Positions 45,926 to 54,825 of a stretch of 64,000 nt of DNA are shown piece after piece. Every line of letters starts with the position of its first letter. Within the stretch, counting starts at the first letter, position 1. The position numbers were made by a program, and so were the translations under genes. Origin of the DNA: Firmicutes bacterium UBA2058 (lineage in GTDB: Bacteria; Bacillota; Clostridia; Tissierellales; Sedimentibacteraceae); contig DDAM01000040.1 in assembly GCA_002332905.1 (NCBI GenBank), forward strand, positions 88,088 to 152,087, written 5' to 3'. Below the pieces are notes generated by a model. It had not been told where the DNA came from, ran no database searches, and saw only the letters and a program-made list of their open reading frames with translations.

Positions 45926-46207
45926 CGCCAACTAACATGCTTAGTAAATAGACCTGCCAAAAACATAGATAAATAAAGAAAAATTCTTTTTATTTTTCTT
46001 TATTTATCGGTTGCTATGAATAGCGAAGTAGATAAAAAATGTTTATGTGACTTAATGAGGCTTTCCCTTCCTTACAAAAATCAAGGGAAACCGAATTACG
46101 GAAACAGAAACATTTTTTATCTGCTTTGCTTCCCTTAGATTCGCAGTGGAAGTATATCGAAGAAACAAAATAGCCTACTAAACTTATTCAGTTAAATTCT
46201 TATTTAG
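45926..46207 (-). repeat. Structured 3'-UTR repeat, copy 2
   Basis: It is oriented with, and begins within about ten bases after, the stop of the phospholipase-like gene at 46212. On the minus strand: AAGTTTAGTAGG, TTTCTTCGATATACTT, GCGAATCTAAGG, GTTTCTGTTTCCG, TGATTTTTGTAAGGAAGG, CTCATTAAGTCACATAAAC, CTTCGCTATTCATAGC and TTGGCAGGTC. The outer stem joins 46026-46044 to 46108-46126 with one mismatch. The left end meets copy 4, so two copies face each other between converging genes. Confidence 0.85.
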
Positions 46208-46211
46208 CATT

Positions 46212-46850
46212 TTATATATCAATATATGTCTCTATGACTTCTATTGTTTTATCAACAAAATCATCCATTTCTGATTTTGTAAGGAAATGAAAATCTCTGT
46301 CTAAATTTTCATTTGAAGATAAATAATAATCTGTTATGTATTTTACTTGTCTTATAAAAGCATTTCTCGGATAAAAATCGAAGAAAATATTATCAAACTC
46401 ATTAATTTTTGAAAACATTGTATAGAAAATAGAGTTAGGATTGTTTCGTAAAAATAAGTAATCCTGTCCATACCAATCTTTCTTAATAGTCCAAATGAAA
46501 TTTTTATCCTGTTTAAGGCCTTCGGCATACACAGGTTCTGATTTTTTCCTATTGTACAATTTTGACCATTCTATATCTGTGAGCAGATGAAGGTAGTAGC
46601 CCAAGTAAAAAGGATATCTTTCGTCGGATGTATTTAAATATTTACTTTTAAAATCTACTGCATCAATAGATGTACCATCCTTTGAATGCCAGTGTGTTAT
46701 ATTCTTATCTGGTGTAAAGTTGCTCCAATCTTCATTTGGAACTCCACAATCAGGGCCTATATTTCCAACAAGAAAATAATTAGTATTTAACCTGTCATTT
46801 TTTTGCATAAAATATTCTGCAATTCTCATGTGTGCAATCCAAGTTGCCAT
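46212..46850 (-). CDS. Zinc-dependent phospholipase C-like protein
   Basis: The 212-residue protein has AHMRIAEYF, FLVGNIGPDCG, ITHWH and YPFYLGYYLHLLTDIEW, which place His and Asp as in the zinc-dependent phospholipase C (PF00882-like) family of clostridia. No signal peptide is visible, so it may be cytosolic and act on a different phosphoester. ATG is preceded by AGGGGAGGGGTAA. A structured repeat follows the stop. The next gene upstream (dnaC-like) ends 39 bp away. Confidence 0.75.
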   Translation of the reverse strand: MATWIAHMRIAEYFMQKNDRLNTNYFLVGNIGPDCGVPNEDWSNFTPDKNITHWHSKDGTSIDAVDFKSKYLNTSDERYPFYLGYYLHLLTDIEWSKLYNRKKSEPVYAEGLKQDKNFIWTIKKDWYGQDYLFLRNNPNSIFYTMFSKINEFDNIFFDFYPRNAFIRQVKYITDYYLSSNENLDRDFHFLTKSEMDDFVDKTIEVIETYIDI

Positions 46851-46889
46851 TTACCCCTCCCCTTGTGATGCCTTATTTTTTCTTCTTAC

Positions 46890-47876
46890 TTAGCAGCTTT
46901 CCCATCTTAAATCCTTACCAAAAAAATAACAAATTGTAAATTCGTTGAATATTCTAGAAATAATTCTATCTGAATATGTTATTGCTAACTTATCTAATTC
47001 TAAGTTTGTTGATATAACCATTTTTTTACCAGAAGTCATCCTTGTATTTATTATATTAAATAATTCAGAATTTGTAAAAGAGTTATTAAACTCCGTACCT
47101 AAATCATCAATAATTAGCAAATCACAATTAAATAAATAATTATAATTTTCTCTATTTAAAACAGTTTCTTCATTCTTATTAAATCTATGATTTTCTACTA
47201 TTTCTATGATGTTTGGCGCTGTTTGATATATGACTGTTTTCCCATTTTGTATAAGTTCATTTGCTATACAGTTACACATAAATGTTTTACCTAACCCTGT
47301 ACCCCCATAAAAAAGCATACTTGCATTTATTTTATTAAAATCATTACAAAAAACTTCACAAGTTGAAAGTATTTTATGCATATTTTGCTTTGGAGTAATA
47401 TCTTCATTTCTATATTTTTCATTACTAAATAAGTTAATATTAAATGCATCAAAATTCTCTTTATTTAGCATATATTTAATGTTTGACATATTATACAAAC
47501 TTTCTATTAATCTTTGTTTATAACATTTACACTTTTCTCCGTTTTCTAAAAAGCCTGTATCTTTACAAATAGAACATTCATATTTTATATCAAAATAATC
47601 CTTAGGTATTTTTTTTTCTTCAAACATTCCATTCTTCTCTATCTTTAAATTATCTATCTGCTTTTTAATTTCTGATATTTCATAATTTAAGTTTTCTGGT
47701 TTTAATATCATAAACTTCGATAATTTAATGCCTAATAACGCTATTTCTTTATCTATCTCTTCAATTCTTGGAAACGTTTCATATATTCTATTTTTTCTTA
47801 ATTCAGCATCGTTTAGTGCTTTTAATCTTTTTCTATCATACTCTGCTCTTATCTGATTTAAAGCTACATCCTTCAT
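46890..47876 (-). CDS. DnaC/DnaI-like helicase loader ATPase
   Basis: The 328-residue protein has an N-terminal helical part, a cysteine cluster CSICKDTGF...CKCYKQ (about residues 98-117), then an AAA+ domain with Walker A YGGTGLGKTFMC and Walker B LLIIDDLGTEF. It is the clostridial replicative helicase loader type. ATG 47876 overlaps the stop of the DnaD-domain gene, with GGAGGATAAAAATTA ahead. The two products act together in primosome assembly. Confidence 0.93.
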   Translation of the reverse strand: MKDVALNQIRAEYDRKRLKALNDAELRKNRIYETFPRIEEIDKEIALLGIKLSKFMILKPENLNYEISEIKKQIDNLKIEKNGMFEEKKIPKDYFDIKYECSICKDTGFLENGEKCKCYKQRLIESLYNMSNIKYMLNKENFDAFNINLFSNEKYRNEDITPKQNMHKILSTCEVFCNDFNKINASMLFYGGTGLGKTFMCNCIANELIQNGKTVIYQTAPNIIEIVENHRFNKNEETVLNRENYNYLFNCDLLIIDDLGTEFNNSFTNSELFNIINTRMTSGKKMVISTNLELDKLAITYSDRIISRIFNEFTICYFFGKDLRWESC

Positions 47877-48979
47877 TAATTTTTATCCTCCGTTTCTATA
47901 GTTATCCCTAATTCTTTTAACTTTCTATCAAAGTTCCTTTTACCTATTTCCTTTAATTGCTCCGGGGTATATTCTGCTGTTCTTTGTTCGAAATTATGAA
48001 ATTTATTTTTAGATTGTGTTGCTTCCTTTAGTACTTGTGGCTTAGTTTGTGTATGCTCCTTTTTAACATTAGGTCTTTTATCATTAGTTAAATCCTCTAG
48101 ATTTTTATAACCCTTTTCATGCCATTTTTCTAGTATAGCATCAAAATAATTAATGTTTGGATTTGATATTTTTGTTGAATTTTCTAATGCTTTTAAAACC
48201 ATATCTTTAGAAAATCCATAGTCATCAAACCACTTATCTATAGTATTCATTTCCCCTTCAGTTAAAGCTCTATTGATAAAGCCTAAGGATTGACTTATTC
48301 TTGAGTAAATTGAGTATCTTTCCTCTTTCTTTTCCAAAAATTCAGCAAGAGAGTCAATATCAGTTACCCCAGCTCTATTCCACATTGCAATAGTGCCTTC
48401 AATAAATCTCATACTTCTTTTTTTCTTATTATTTACGCAATACGAAAAAGCTTGTATCATCATTTCTGGACTTAAGTCATATTGCCTTTGCCACTGATTA
48501 ATCTTTCTTTTGTCATTTATATTTAAAAATTTTCCAAAAATCTTTTCTATTTCTTTATGCATTTGCATAAATTCTTCGTCTTTATTTACTTCAACTAACT
48601 CTCTGTTAGTTACATATAGCGTGTCCTCTTTTACTGATGTAGGAAGATGTTTATATATTTTATCTATGTATAACTGTTTCAAATTTATAAATTCTACATT
48701 ATAGTTATATTCATCATCACCCAAGTGTTTCTTTATTATACCCTGACTTTCCCAAAAGGTCCATGCATTTAGAACATCAGACAATGGAATTTTTAAATTT
48801 TTAGCTATGGTTTCATTATTAAAGTTTCCAGTTTGTTCATTATCATTAGCATATTTGTATCCTAGCAAATATACTTTCACGTAAGTACCATCAGCTAAAG
48901 GCATGTAATCTGTTATAAATATATTCTCAACAGGGGTATCCTGTAAATCTATTTTTAATTCTTCTAAAAAAAAATTCAT
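47876..48979 (-). CDS. DnaD-domain replication protein
   Basis: The 367-residue protein has an N-terminal winged-helix-like part (about 20-115), then two DnaB/DnaD C-terminal modules, near 138-215 (KINQWQRQYDLSPEMMIQAF...RFIEGTIAMWNRAGV) and 235-300 (INYFDAILEKWHEKGY, with the YxxxIxxxW pattern). It plays the role of DnaD/DnaB in loading the helicase. AAGGAGAATTTT precedes ATG. The loader gene follows with a one-base overlap. Confidence 0.9.
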   Translation of the reverse strand: MNFFLEELKIDLQDTPVENIFITDYMPLADGTYVKVYLLGYKYANDNEQTGNFNNETIAKNLKIPLSDVLNAWTFWESQGIIKKHLGDDEYNYNVEFINLKQLYIDKIYKHLPTSVKEDTLYVTNRELVEVNKDEEFMQMHKEIEKIFGKFLNINDKRKINQWQRQYDLSPEMMIQAFSYCVNNKKKRSMRFIEGTIAMWNRAGVTDIDSLAEFLEKKEERYSIYSRISQSLGFINRALTEGEMNTIDKWFDDYGFSKDMVLKALENSTKISNPNINYFDAILEKWHEKGYKNLEDLTNDKRPNVKKEHTQTKPQVLKEATQSKNKFHNFEQRTAEYTPEQLKEIGKRNFDRKLKELGITIETEDKN

Positions 48980-49107
48980 AAAATTCTCCTTATTGTATAT
49001 AATATGTAAAAACTTATTTGTATGTATAAATATGATATCTTTTGTAGTATTTCAACGAATGTGTAGATTGTCAAATCATATTAGGAAAACATTTTACCTA
49101 AAAATTA

Positions 49108-49136
49108 TTGACAATTATGTTATTTTATTATATAAT
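49108..49136 (+). promoter_or_regulatory. Sigma-A promoter of the M23 peptidase gene
   Basis: TTGACA (49108-49113), a 17-bp spacer and TATAAT (49131-49136) are consensus. The message would have a leader of about 130 bases before ATG 49275. The divergent DnaD-gene promoter lies somewhere between 48980 and 49107 but I cannot place it. Confidence 0.85.
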
Positions 49137-49274
49137 TTAGAATAGTCTAATCATAGATAAGATGTTATTCTCACTAATTACTCTAATTATAACAGACATT
49201 TCGAAAAAATAAAATTACAAAAATTATATTTATTTCGAAAATAGGGTATGACAAATGATAATAGGAAGTGAACT

Positions 49275-50882
49275 ATGAAAAACAATAAGTTAAATTATTC
49301 TAAAAAGAATGAAAAGAAAAACAATTCAAAAGCTACAAGTAATAAAACTGTAGTCACTAAAAATGCTAAATACGTTCTAATTGAAGAAAATAACAGACTT
49401 GAAAATATAAAAAACGCATTTACAAAAATAAAAACTTCTATAAGTAAAAAATCATCTAACTTGCTTAAAAATATTAACTTGCCTACTTGTTTATTAAAAT
49501 ATAAACCACAAGTCATTAATGGATTATGTCTTTCTCTTTCATCTGTATTAGTTTTGACAGGGGCTACTCTATTTAATTCTCTGTCTGCAGATGAAAATCT
49601 AAGCACTTACTACAGTGCAAAAAGTTATACTGTATATTTAAATAATGAGGAAGTTGGAATTGTTAGAGAACGTGAAACAGTCGACAGCACTCTTAATAAG
49701 ATACAAGATGAATATAAAGATAAATATCATACAGATGCAAATATACTTTCGGCTATAGAAATAGTAGAATCAAATGCTAATGATAGTGAACTTGTTTCTG
49801 ATACGGGATTATATAGCAAACTTAAATCAAAAGTTGATATTAAATCTATAGCATATGGTATTTCTGTAAACGGAGAAATGATAGGAGCTTTAAAAACTAA
49901 AGAAGAAGCTGATGAATTAGTAAACGAGGTTAAAAACTATTTCACTCAAAACTATAAAAAAGAAGAATTAGTAGATGTATCTTTTGACGAAACTGTTTCA
50001 GTAGAAGCTGTTAATTTAAGCTTTGATGAAATTAGTGAAAAAGATGAATTACTTGATTATATTATAATAGGTACCGACGAAAAGGTGTCATACACTGTTG
50101 AAAATGGAGATACTTATTGGGATATAGCAACGAAATATGATATGACTGTTAACGAATTAATGGCAGCAAACCCAGACGCAGATGAAAACAAATTAATGCC
50201 TGGGGATGAGCTAAGCTTAGTTGTTCCAAAACCATTTATTAACGTAAATGTAAAGCGCTCACTAGTTGCAGAAGAAAAGATTAAATATGAAACAGAAACA
50301 CAATCTGTTTCATATATGTATTCTGATGAAACAAAGGTTAAAAAAGCTGGTGTTTACGGTTTAGCAGAGGTTAAATATGTTGTAACTGAGCAAAACGGAG
50401 TAGAAATAGCTCGCGAGGAAGTATCAAGAAATGTTAAATCACAACCACAATCTGAAGTTGTTTTGGTTGGTACACAAACACCTCCACCAAAATCTGGTAC
50501 TGGAGTGTTTATTAACCCATTGCCTGCATCAACTATAAGTTCTCGTTATGGTCAAAGAGGTAAGGCTTTCCACTACGGTCTTGATATGGCAAAAGCTTCA
50601 GGCTCTGATATAAAAGCAGCAGACGGTGGTACAGTAATTTATTCAGGATGGTACGGCACATATGGTTATATGATAGAAATAGACCATGGTGGTGGATGGA
50701 CTACAAGATATGCTCATTGCAGTAAATTATTAGTATCAAGTGGTGAAAAAATATATCAAGGTCAAATAATAGCTGCTGTTGGTAACACAGGTTACAGTAC
50801 TGGACCACATTTACACTTTGAAGTAAGAAAATATGGTTCTACTAAAAACCCAGCAAGTTATATTGGACAGCAATATAAATAA
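49275..50882 (+). CDS. Membrane-anchored M23 endopeptidase with LysM and G5 domains
   Basis: The 535-residue protein has a basic cytoplasmic N-terminus of about 78 residues, a membrane helix (about 80-100), a linker region, LysM (about 277-322; YTVENGDTYWDIATKYDMT), G5 (about 325-400) and an M23 domain. The zinc motif HYGLDMA is near 433 and HLHFEVRKYG near 512. Lysostaphin-type M23 enzymes cut peptidoglycan cross-links; LysM and G5 bind the wall. It probably remodels the envelope in growth or sporulation. AGGAAGTGAACT precedes ATG. Confidence 0.92.
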   Translation: MKNNKLNYSKKNEKKNNSKATSNKTVVTKNAKYVLIEENNRLENIKNAFTKIKTSISKKSSNLLKNINLPTCLLKYKPQVINGLCLSLSSVLVLTGATLFNSLSADENLSTYYSAKSYTVYLNNEEVGIVRERETVDSTLNKIQDEYKDKYHTDANILSAIEIVESNANDSELVSDTGLYSKLKSKVDIKSIAYGISVNGEMIGALKTKEEADELVNEVKNYFTQNYKKEELVDVSFDETVSVEAVNLSFDEISEKDELLDYIIIGTDEKVSYTVENGDTYWDIATKYDMTVNELMAANPDADENKLMPGDELSLVVPKPFINVNVKRSLVAEEKIKYETETQSVSYMYSDETKVKKAGVYGLAEVKYVVTEQNGVEIAREEVSRNVKSQPQSEVVLVGTQTPPPKSGTGVFINPLPASTISSRYGQRGKAFHYGLDMAKASGSDIKAADGGTVIYSGWYGTYGYMIEIDHGGGWTTRYAHCSKLLVSSGEKIYQGQIIAAVGNTGYSTGPHLHFEVRKYGSTKNPASYIGQQYK

Positions 50883-50933
50883 GATTTATACATTAACATA
50901 GGATAATACGTTTAATACACTATATATAAAAGG

Positions 50934-50958
50934 CACATTGCATATGCGATGTGTTTTT
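50934..50958 (+). terminator. Terminator after the M23 gene
   Basis: CACATTGC (50934-50941), loop ATAT and GCGATGTG (50946-50953), with one wobble pair, are followed by TTTTT. Confidence 0.85.
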
Positions 50959-51073
50959 AATTTGCTATAAATTAACAATTATTCATAACATTACATTTTT
51001 ATAAATAAAAAAAATATGTTAATATCTATTTAGTGCTTTTTACATTAAGTCACATTATGAAAGGAATTAAATA

Positions 51074-51562
51074 ATGAAAATTATTGATTATAGATTTACA
51101 CAGGTTGCTGAAGAAATAATAGAACATAGAGAATATGAAAAAACAAAACTTATTAAGCATCATGATGAAAGTGTATATGAACACAGTTTAAAGGTAGCTT
51201 ATTACTCTTATTTAATTGCTTATAAAAGTAACCTTGATTGGGAGTCTTGTATAAGGGGTGCCTTGCTTCATGATTTTTATTTATACAAATTTAAGAAAAG
51301 AGTTCATATTGGCATAATAAGTGACTCAATAAAACATGCAATTAATCATCCTAAAATTGCCTTTAAAAACGCTTCAAACTATTTTGATTTAAATGACAAA
51401 GAACAGGACATTATAAAGGGGCATATGTTCCCTTTTGGGCTACCAAAATCTAGAGAAGCATGGATTGTTAGTTTTGTTGATAAATATATAGCAATTTTCG
51501 AATATTGTAGTAATGCAAAAAAAATATTTATAAAGAAAAGAAAAAAAGCAATTGCAAAGTAA
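51074..51562 (+). CDS. HD-domain hydrolase-like protein
   Basis: The 162-residue protein has an HD pattern: HDESVYEHSLKVAYYSYLIA, ALLHDFYLYKF and a later H-x-x-aspartate in GHMFPFG...SFVDKYIAIFE. Such short HD proteins cleave phosphoesters of nucleotides or related molecules. The substrate is unknown. GAAAGGAATTAAATA precedes ATG. It stands alone between two terminators. Confidence 0.82.
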   Translation: MKIIDYRFTQVAEEIIEHREYEKTKLIKHHDESVYEHSLKVAYYSYLIAYKSNLDWESCIRGALLHDFYLYKFKKRVHIGIISDSIKHAINHPKIAFKNASNYFDLNDKEQDIIKGHMFPFGLPKSREAWIVSFVDKYIAIFEYCSNAKKIFIKKRKKAIAK

Positions 51563-51588
51563 CTATTTAACAGATAGTTACTTTTTTT
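51556..51588 (+). terminator. Terminator overlapping the HD-gene stop
   Basis: AAAGTAACTAT (51556-51566) pairs perfectly with ATAGTTACTTT (51574-51584), continuing into a T-run. The stop codon lies in the first arm. It probably also ends transcription from the converging methyltransferase gene only weakly. Confidence 0.88.
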
Positions 51589-51601
51589 CTGCTTTTTATT
51601 T

Positions 51602-52486
51602 TTATTTTAGTTTTCTATTTTTGTTTTCAACGCCATTTCTTTTTATAGCTGCTTCATAAAGTATAAGAGTAGCCGCTATACCAACATTTAAGGAATCACA
51701 GTCTCCATACATAGGTATTTTTATGGAATCAGCATTTATGTCATACCATTCTCTTGATATTCCGTAACGTTCACTACCCATTATAATTGCTATTTTTCCC
51801 TTAAAATCTTCTTCATAGTAAAATTTTTCTGCATCAGTATCCGTTAAAATAACTCTATAGTTGTTTTTTCTAAGCCATTCTATAATTGTATCTGACTCTT
51901 CTTCTACTATAGGAATTCTAAAACAAGATCCTTGACTGCTTCTTAGTATTTTAGGATGGGTAATTCTAGTTTTTTTATTGCATATTATAACTGCATCAGT
52001 ATTTGTCCCATCGCAAGATCTTATTATAGTTCCAATGTTCCCCGGTATTTCAAGTCCGTCTAAAACAGCAATTACTTGGTGTTTTTTAGGATTTAAATCA
52101 GCTAAGCTTTTTTGTGGAAATTTTGCAAGTACGAAAATACCTGCTGAGGTTCCTACTTCAACTATTTTTTTAAATGTAGAATTGGATACTATATGTATTT
52201 CATCTGCTATATCTGACAAATCAGTCATTATTTTATATGCTTCAGGTGTAGAAATAGATTCTAAATCAAGTACCACAGCCTTAATCTCAACATTATACTT
52301 TAATAATTGATTTGAAGCCCAAATTCCTTCTACTGCTACAAGCTTTTCTGGGTTCGACTTCGTATTATTTACAATTGAATCTATTTTTTTAATTACAGCG
52401 GCATTTTTACCGGATAATCTCCATTTACCTCTATATTTATCCTTTATAACCTTTTCTTTTTCTTCTAATGATAATTCTATAAACAT
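51602..52486 (-). CDS. TrmH/SpoU-family RNA 2'-O-methyltransferase
   Basis: The 294-residue protein has a substrate-binding N-terminal part (about 20-125) and a SPOUT domain with LDGLEIPGNIGTIIRSCDG, IIMGSERYGISREWY and IPMYGDCDSLNVGIAATLILYEA, the three knot motifs. It methylates a ribose in tRNA or rRNA with SAM. The exact target is open. TTTTGGAGGATTTTT precedes ATG. It is 17 bp downstream of the fumarase beta gene, so it may share its transcript. Confidence 0.92.
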   Translation of the reverse strand: MFIELSLEEKEKVIKDKYRGKWRLSGKNAAVIKKIDSIVNNTKSNPEKLVAVEGIWASNQLLKYNVEIKAVVLDLESISTPEAYKIMTDLSDIADEIHIVSNSTFKKIVEVGTSAGIFVLAKFPQKSLADLNPKKHQVIAVLDGLEIPGNIGTIIRSCDGTNTDAVIICNKKTRITHPKILRSSQGSCFRIPIVEEESDTIIEWLRKNNYRVILTDTDAEKFYYEEDFKGKIAIIMGSERYGISREWYDINADSIKIPMYGDCDSLNVGIAATLILYEAAIKRNGVENKNRKLK

Positions 52487-52503
52487 AAAAATCCTCCAAA
52501 AGA

Positions 52504-53034
52504 TTATCTACTGTATAAGTTATTTCCCATGCTGTCTATGACTACAATTGCAGGAAAATCCTCTACATATAGCTTATGTATAGCCTCTGCTCCTAAGTCC
52601 TCATAGCATATTATTTCTTTAGTTTTAATGGTTTTTGATATAAGAGCTGCCGCGCCACCTATTGCGGCTAAATAAACTGCATTATTTTTTTTCATACTCT
52701 CTATAACCTCGCTAGAGCGAAGACCCTTGCCTATCATCACCTTTAGTCCTTTATCTAACAGCTTCGGTGTATATGGATCCATTCTATAACTAGTAGTTGG
52801 ACCAGCAGGACCTATAGCATACCCCGGCTTCGCTGGAGCTGGTCCCACATAATATATTGTTTGATTTTTTATATCGAATGGTAATTCTTTATTAGAATCA
52901 AGTAACTCAATAAGCCTTTTATGAGCTGCATCCCTACCAGTATATATATAACCTGTCAATAGAACGCTATCTCCTGCTTTTAGGCTAGAAACTATATCAT
53001 CAGTTAATGGTAATTTTATTTTTATGCTTTCCAT
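52504..53034 (-). CDS. fumB: Class I fumarate hydratase, beta subunit
   Basis: The 176-residue protein matches the C-terminal (beta) part of class I iron-sulfur hydro-lyases: GPTTSYRMDPYTPKLLDKGLK, MIGKGLRSSEVI, AIGGAAALISKTI. It pairs with the alpha subunit encoded 18 bp upstream to interconvert fumarate and malate; tartrate dehydratases share this layout, so the substrate is likely but not certain. TGAGGTAAGAA precedes ATG. Confidence 0.92.
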   Translation of the reverse strand: MESIKIKLPLTDDIVSSLKAGDSVLLTGYIYTGRDAAHKRLIELLDSNKELPFDIKNQTIYYVGPAPAKPGYAIGPAGPTTSYRMDPYTPKLLDKGLKVMIGKGLRSSEVIESMKKNNAVYLAAIGGAAALISKTIKTKEIICYEDLGAEAIHKLYVEDFPAIVVIDSMGNNLYSR

Positions 53035-53052
53035 TTCTTACCTCACAATGTT

Positions 53053-53904
53053 TTATAAAACATATCCGTATTTATGACGATATGCGTGACAGCATATGTT
53101 AACTGCTACTGGAAGTCCAGCTATATGGGTTGGGAAAAATTCAATATTAACTGATAATGCTGTTGTTTTACCGCCCAACCCTGCTGGCCCAATATCCAAA
53201 GTATTTATGGAATCAATTAGCTCCTGCTCTAATTCAGCATATCTTTTATCCTCATTATGCACACCTATTTCTCGAGTTAAAGCCTTTTTCGCTAAATAGG
53301 TTACTTTTTCAAAAGTTCCTCCAATTCCCACGCCTACTATAATTGGCGGACATGGATTTGGCCCAGCTTTTTTAACTGTTTCTATAACAAAATCCTTCAC
53401 TCCATTTACACCATCTGCCGGTTTTAGCATTTTTACTGCACTCATATTTTCGCTTCCAAAACCCTTAGGAGCTACTGTGATACGTACCTCATCACCAGGA
53501 ACTATATCTGTATGTATTATTGCTGGTGTGTTGTCCTTAGTATTTATGCGACTAAACAACGGATCGTCAACCACTGATTTTCTTAAGTACCCGCCTATAT
53601 ATGCATTTCTAACTCCATCATTAATGGCATCATAAAGATTTTTTCCTATTAAATGGACATCCTGACCTACTTCCACAAATATAACTGCCATTCCAGTATC
53701 CTGACACATAGGTATTTTCTCTGACCTTGCTATTTTATCGTTATCTATTAATTGATTAAGTACTAGTTTAGCTAACTCATTACTTTCATTTTCACTCTGT
53801 TTATATAGATTACCTAAAAATTCCTCACCAATATCATAATTTGCTTTAAGTAAAAGTTCAGTTACTTTTTTTTCAACAAGAGAAGTATCAATTTCTTTAA
53901 ACAT
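53053..53904 (-). CDS. fumA: Class I fumarate hydratase, alpha subunit
   Basis: The 283-residue protein has IPMCQDTGMAVIFVEVG with Cys 67, GPNPCPPIIVGVGIGGTFE and a C-terminal VNICCHAYRHK, providing the [4Fe-4S] cysteines of split class I fumarases and L-tartrate dehydratases. The subunit arrangement alpha-beta on separate genes is usual in clostridia. AGAAAGGAAAACT precedes ATG. Confidence 0.92.
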   Translation of the reverse strand: MFKEIDTSLVEKKVTELLLKANYDIGEEFLGNLYKQSENESNELAKLVLNQLIDNDKIARSEKIPMCQDTGMAVIFVEVGQDVHLIGKNLYDAINDGVRNAYIGGYLRKSVVDDPLFSRINTKDNTPAIIHTDIVPGDEVRITVAPKGFGSENMSAVKMLKPADGVNGVKDFVIETVKKAGPNPCPPIIVGVGIGGTFEKVTYLAKKALTREIGVHNEDKRYAELEQELIDSINTLDIGPAGLGGKTTALSVNIEFFPTHIAGLPVAVNICCHAYRHKYGYVL

Positions 53905-53995
53905 AGTTTTCCTTTCTAAATAATAATTTAGTTTAATAAACGCACTAATATATGTTGGTATAGCAAAGAGTTGGCATAATAAAAATTAACTTTTT

Positions 53996-54015
53996 AGTGC
54001 GAAAAAATTCGCACT
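53996..54015. repeat. AGTGCGAA/TTCGCACT hairpin beside repeat copy 3
   Basis: AGTGCGAA-AAAA-TTCGCACT is a perfect 8-bp hairpin. It resembles the first hairpin of the leader family and of the hairpin after the ABC-F gene, but no GCCA/TGGC stem or start codon follows. The stretch 53905-53990 ahead of fumA holds AT-rich sequence and probably its promoter. Confidence 0.6.
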
Positions 54016-54024
54016 CTTTTCGCG

Positions 54025-54332
54025 ACAACCAGCCGACTAGCAAGCTTAGCCAGATGGCTCTGCCAAAGGTGTAGATAAATAAAGAAAAATTCTTCTTTAT
54101 TTTTCTTTATTTATTGGTTGATATAAATAGCGAAGTGGATAAAAAATGTTTATGTGACTTAATGAGGATTTCCCTTCCAAACATTAGGGAATTATTCCCT
54201 AATGTTTTCAAAAATCAAGGGAAACCGAATTACGGAAACAGAAACATTTTTTATCTACTTTGCTCTACTTAGATTCGCAATAAAAGCATATCGAAGTAAT
54301 AAACTACCTACTAAGCTCGCTCAACTAAATTA
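54025..54332 (-). repeat. Structured 3'-UTR repeat, copy 3 (with an inserted palindrome)
   Basis: It follows the stop of the DUF4358 gene on the same strand. Landmarks on the minus strand are AGCGAGCTTAGTAGG, TTACTTCGATATGCTT, GCGAATCTAAG, GTTTCTGTTTCCG, CTCATTAAGTCACATAAAC and TTTGGCAGAGCC. The outer stem joins 54133-54151 to 54242-54260. A 29-base palindrome, AAACATTAGGGAA-TTA-TTCCCTAATGTTT (54179-54207), is inserted at the tip of the inner stem and is absent in the other copies. The ends carry imperfect inverted repeats (GCGAGCTTAG and CTAAGCTTGC). Confidence 0.85.
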
Positions 54333-54806
54333 TTATTTAATATATTTCATAAAAACTTCATTAATTTTTTCGTAGTTTTGACCTACTGCAAATAGAACAT
54401 ATTTGCCTTCTTTCTTAACTACAGCATTTTCTATAATCTGTAATTCTTCCGGTAAATATCCTTCAAATCCGAATTTTAAATCCTTTATCCTTTCATTTAC
54501 TGCCTGTAAGATATTTTCAGCTTTTGCTTCATCCTTTGCTTCAAAAATAGCAAGCTCCTCTGCTTTAGCACTTGTTGAATTAACATAAACTTTATATTTT
54601 TCAATATCGCTTAGTTGAATAATAGTATAGATGTTTGTCAATACTGTGTCATCTAATTCTTCTAATTCATCTCTAAATTCTGCTACATTTATTACCTCAG
54701 TTGACACGGCGTCTATATCTATAACTAAACTTTCTTTCTTTTGACAACCTGTAAAAATCATTCCTATAGCTAATATAAATGCTAAATTTAATATACTTTT
54801 TTTCAT
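54333..54806 (-). CDS. DUF4358 lipoprotein
   Basis: The 157-residue protein has a lipobox MIFTGCQ (Cys 21) and matches DUF4358: VINVAEFRDELEELDDTVLTNIYTI, EELAIFEAKDEAKAENIL and NAVVKKEGKYVLFAVGQN. In clostridia DUF4358 genes are often next to SGNH and MBOAT genes, as with the SGNH gene here. Function is unknown but it is surface-exposed. The SGNH gene ends 19 bp upstream. Confidence 0.85.
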   Translation of the reverse strand: MKKSILNLAFILAIGMIFTGCQKKESLVIDIDAVSTEVINVAEFRDELEELDDTVLTNIYTIIQLSDIEKYKVYVNSTSAKAEELAIFEAKDEAKAENILQAVNERIKDLKFGFEGYLPEELQIIENAVVKKEGKYVLFAVGQNYEKINEVFMKYIK

Positions 54807-54825
54807 TTTATATAAATATCCTTTC

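Noticed and set aside
45633..54332. The 3' repeats as insertion sequences
   Set aside because: There is no transposase frame and I found no target-site duplications. Imperfect terminal inverted repeats exist, so an origin as a non-autonomous mobile element is not excluded.
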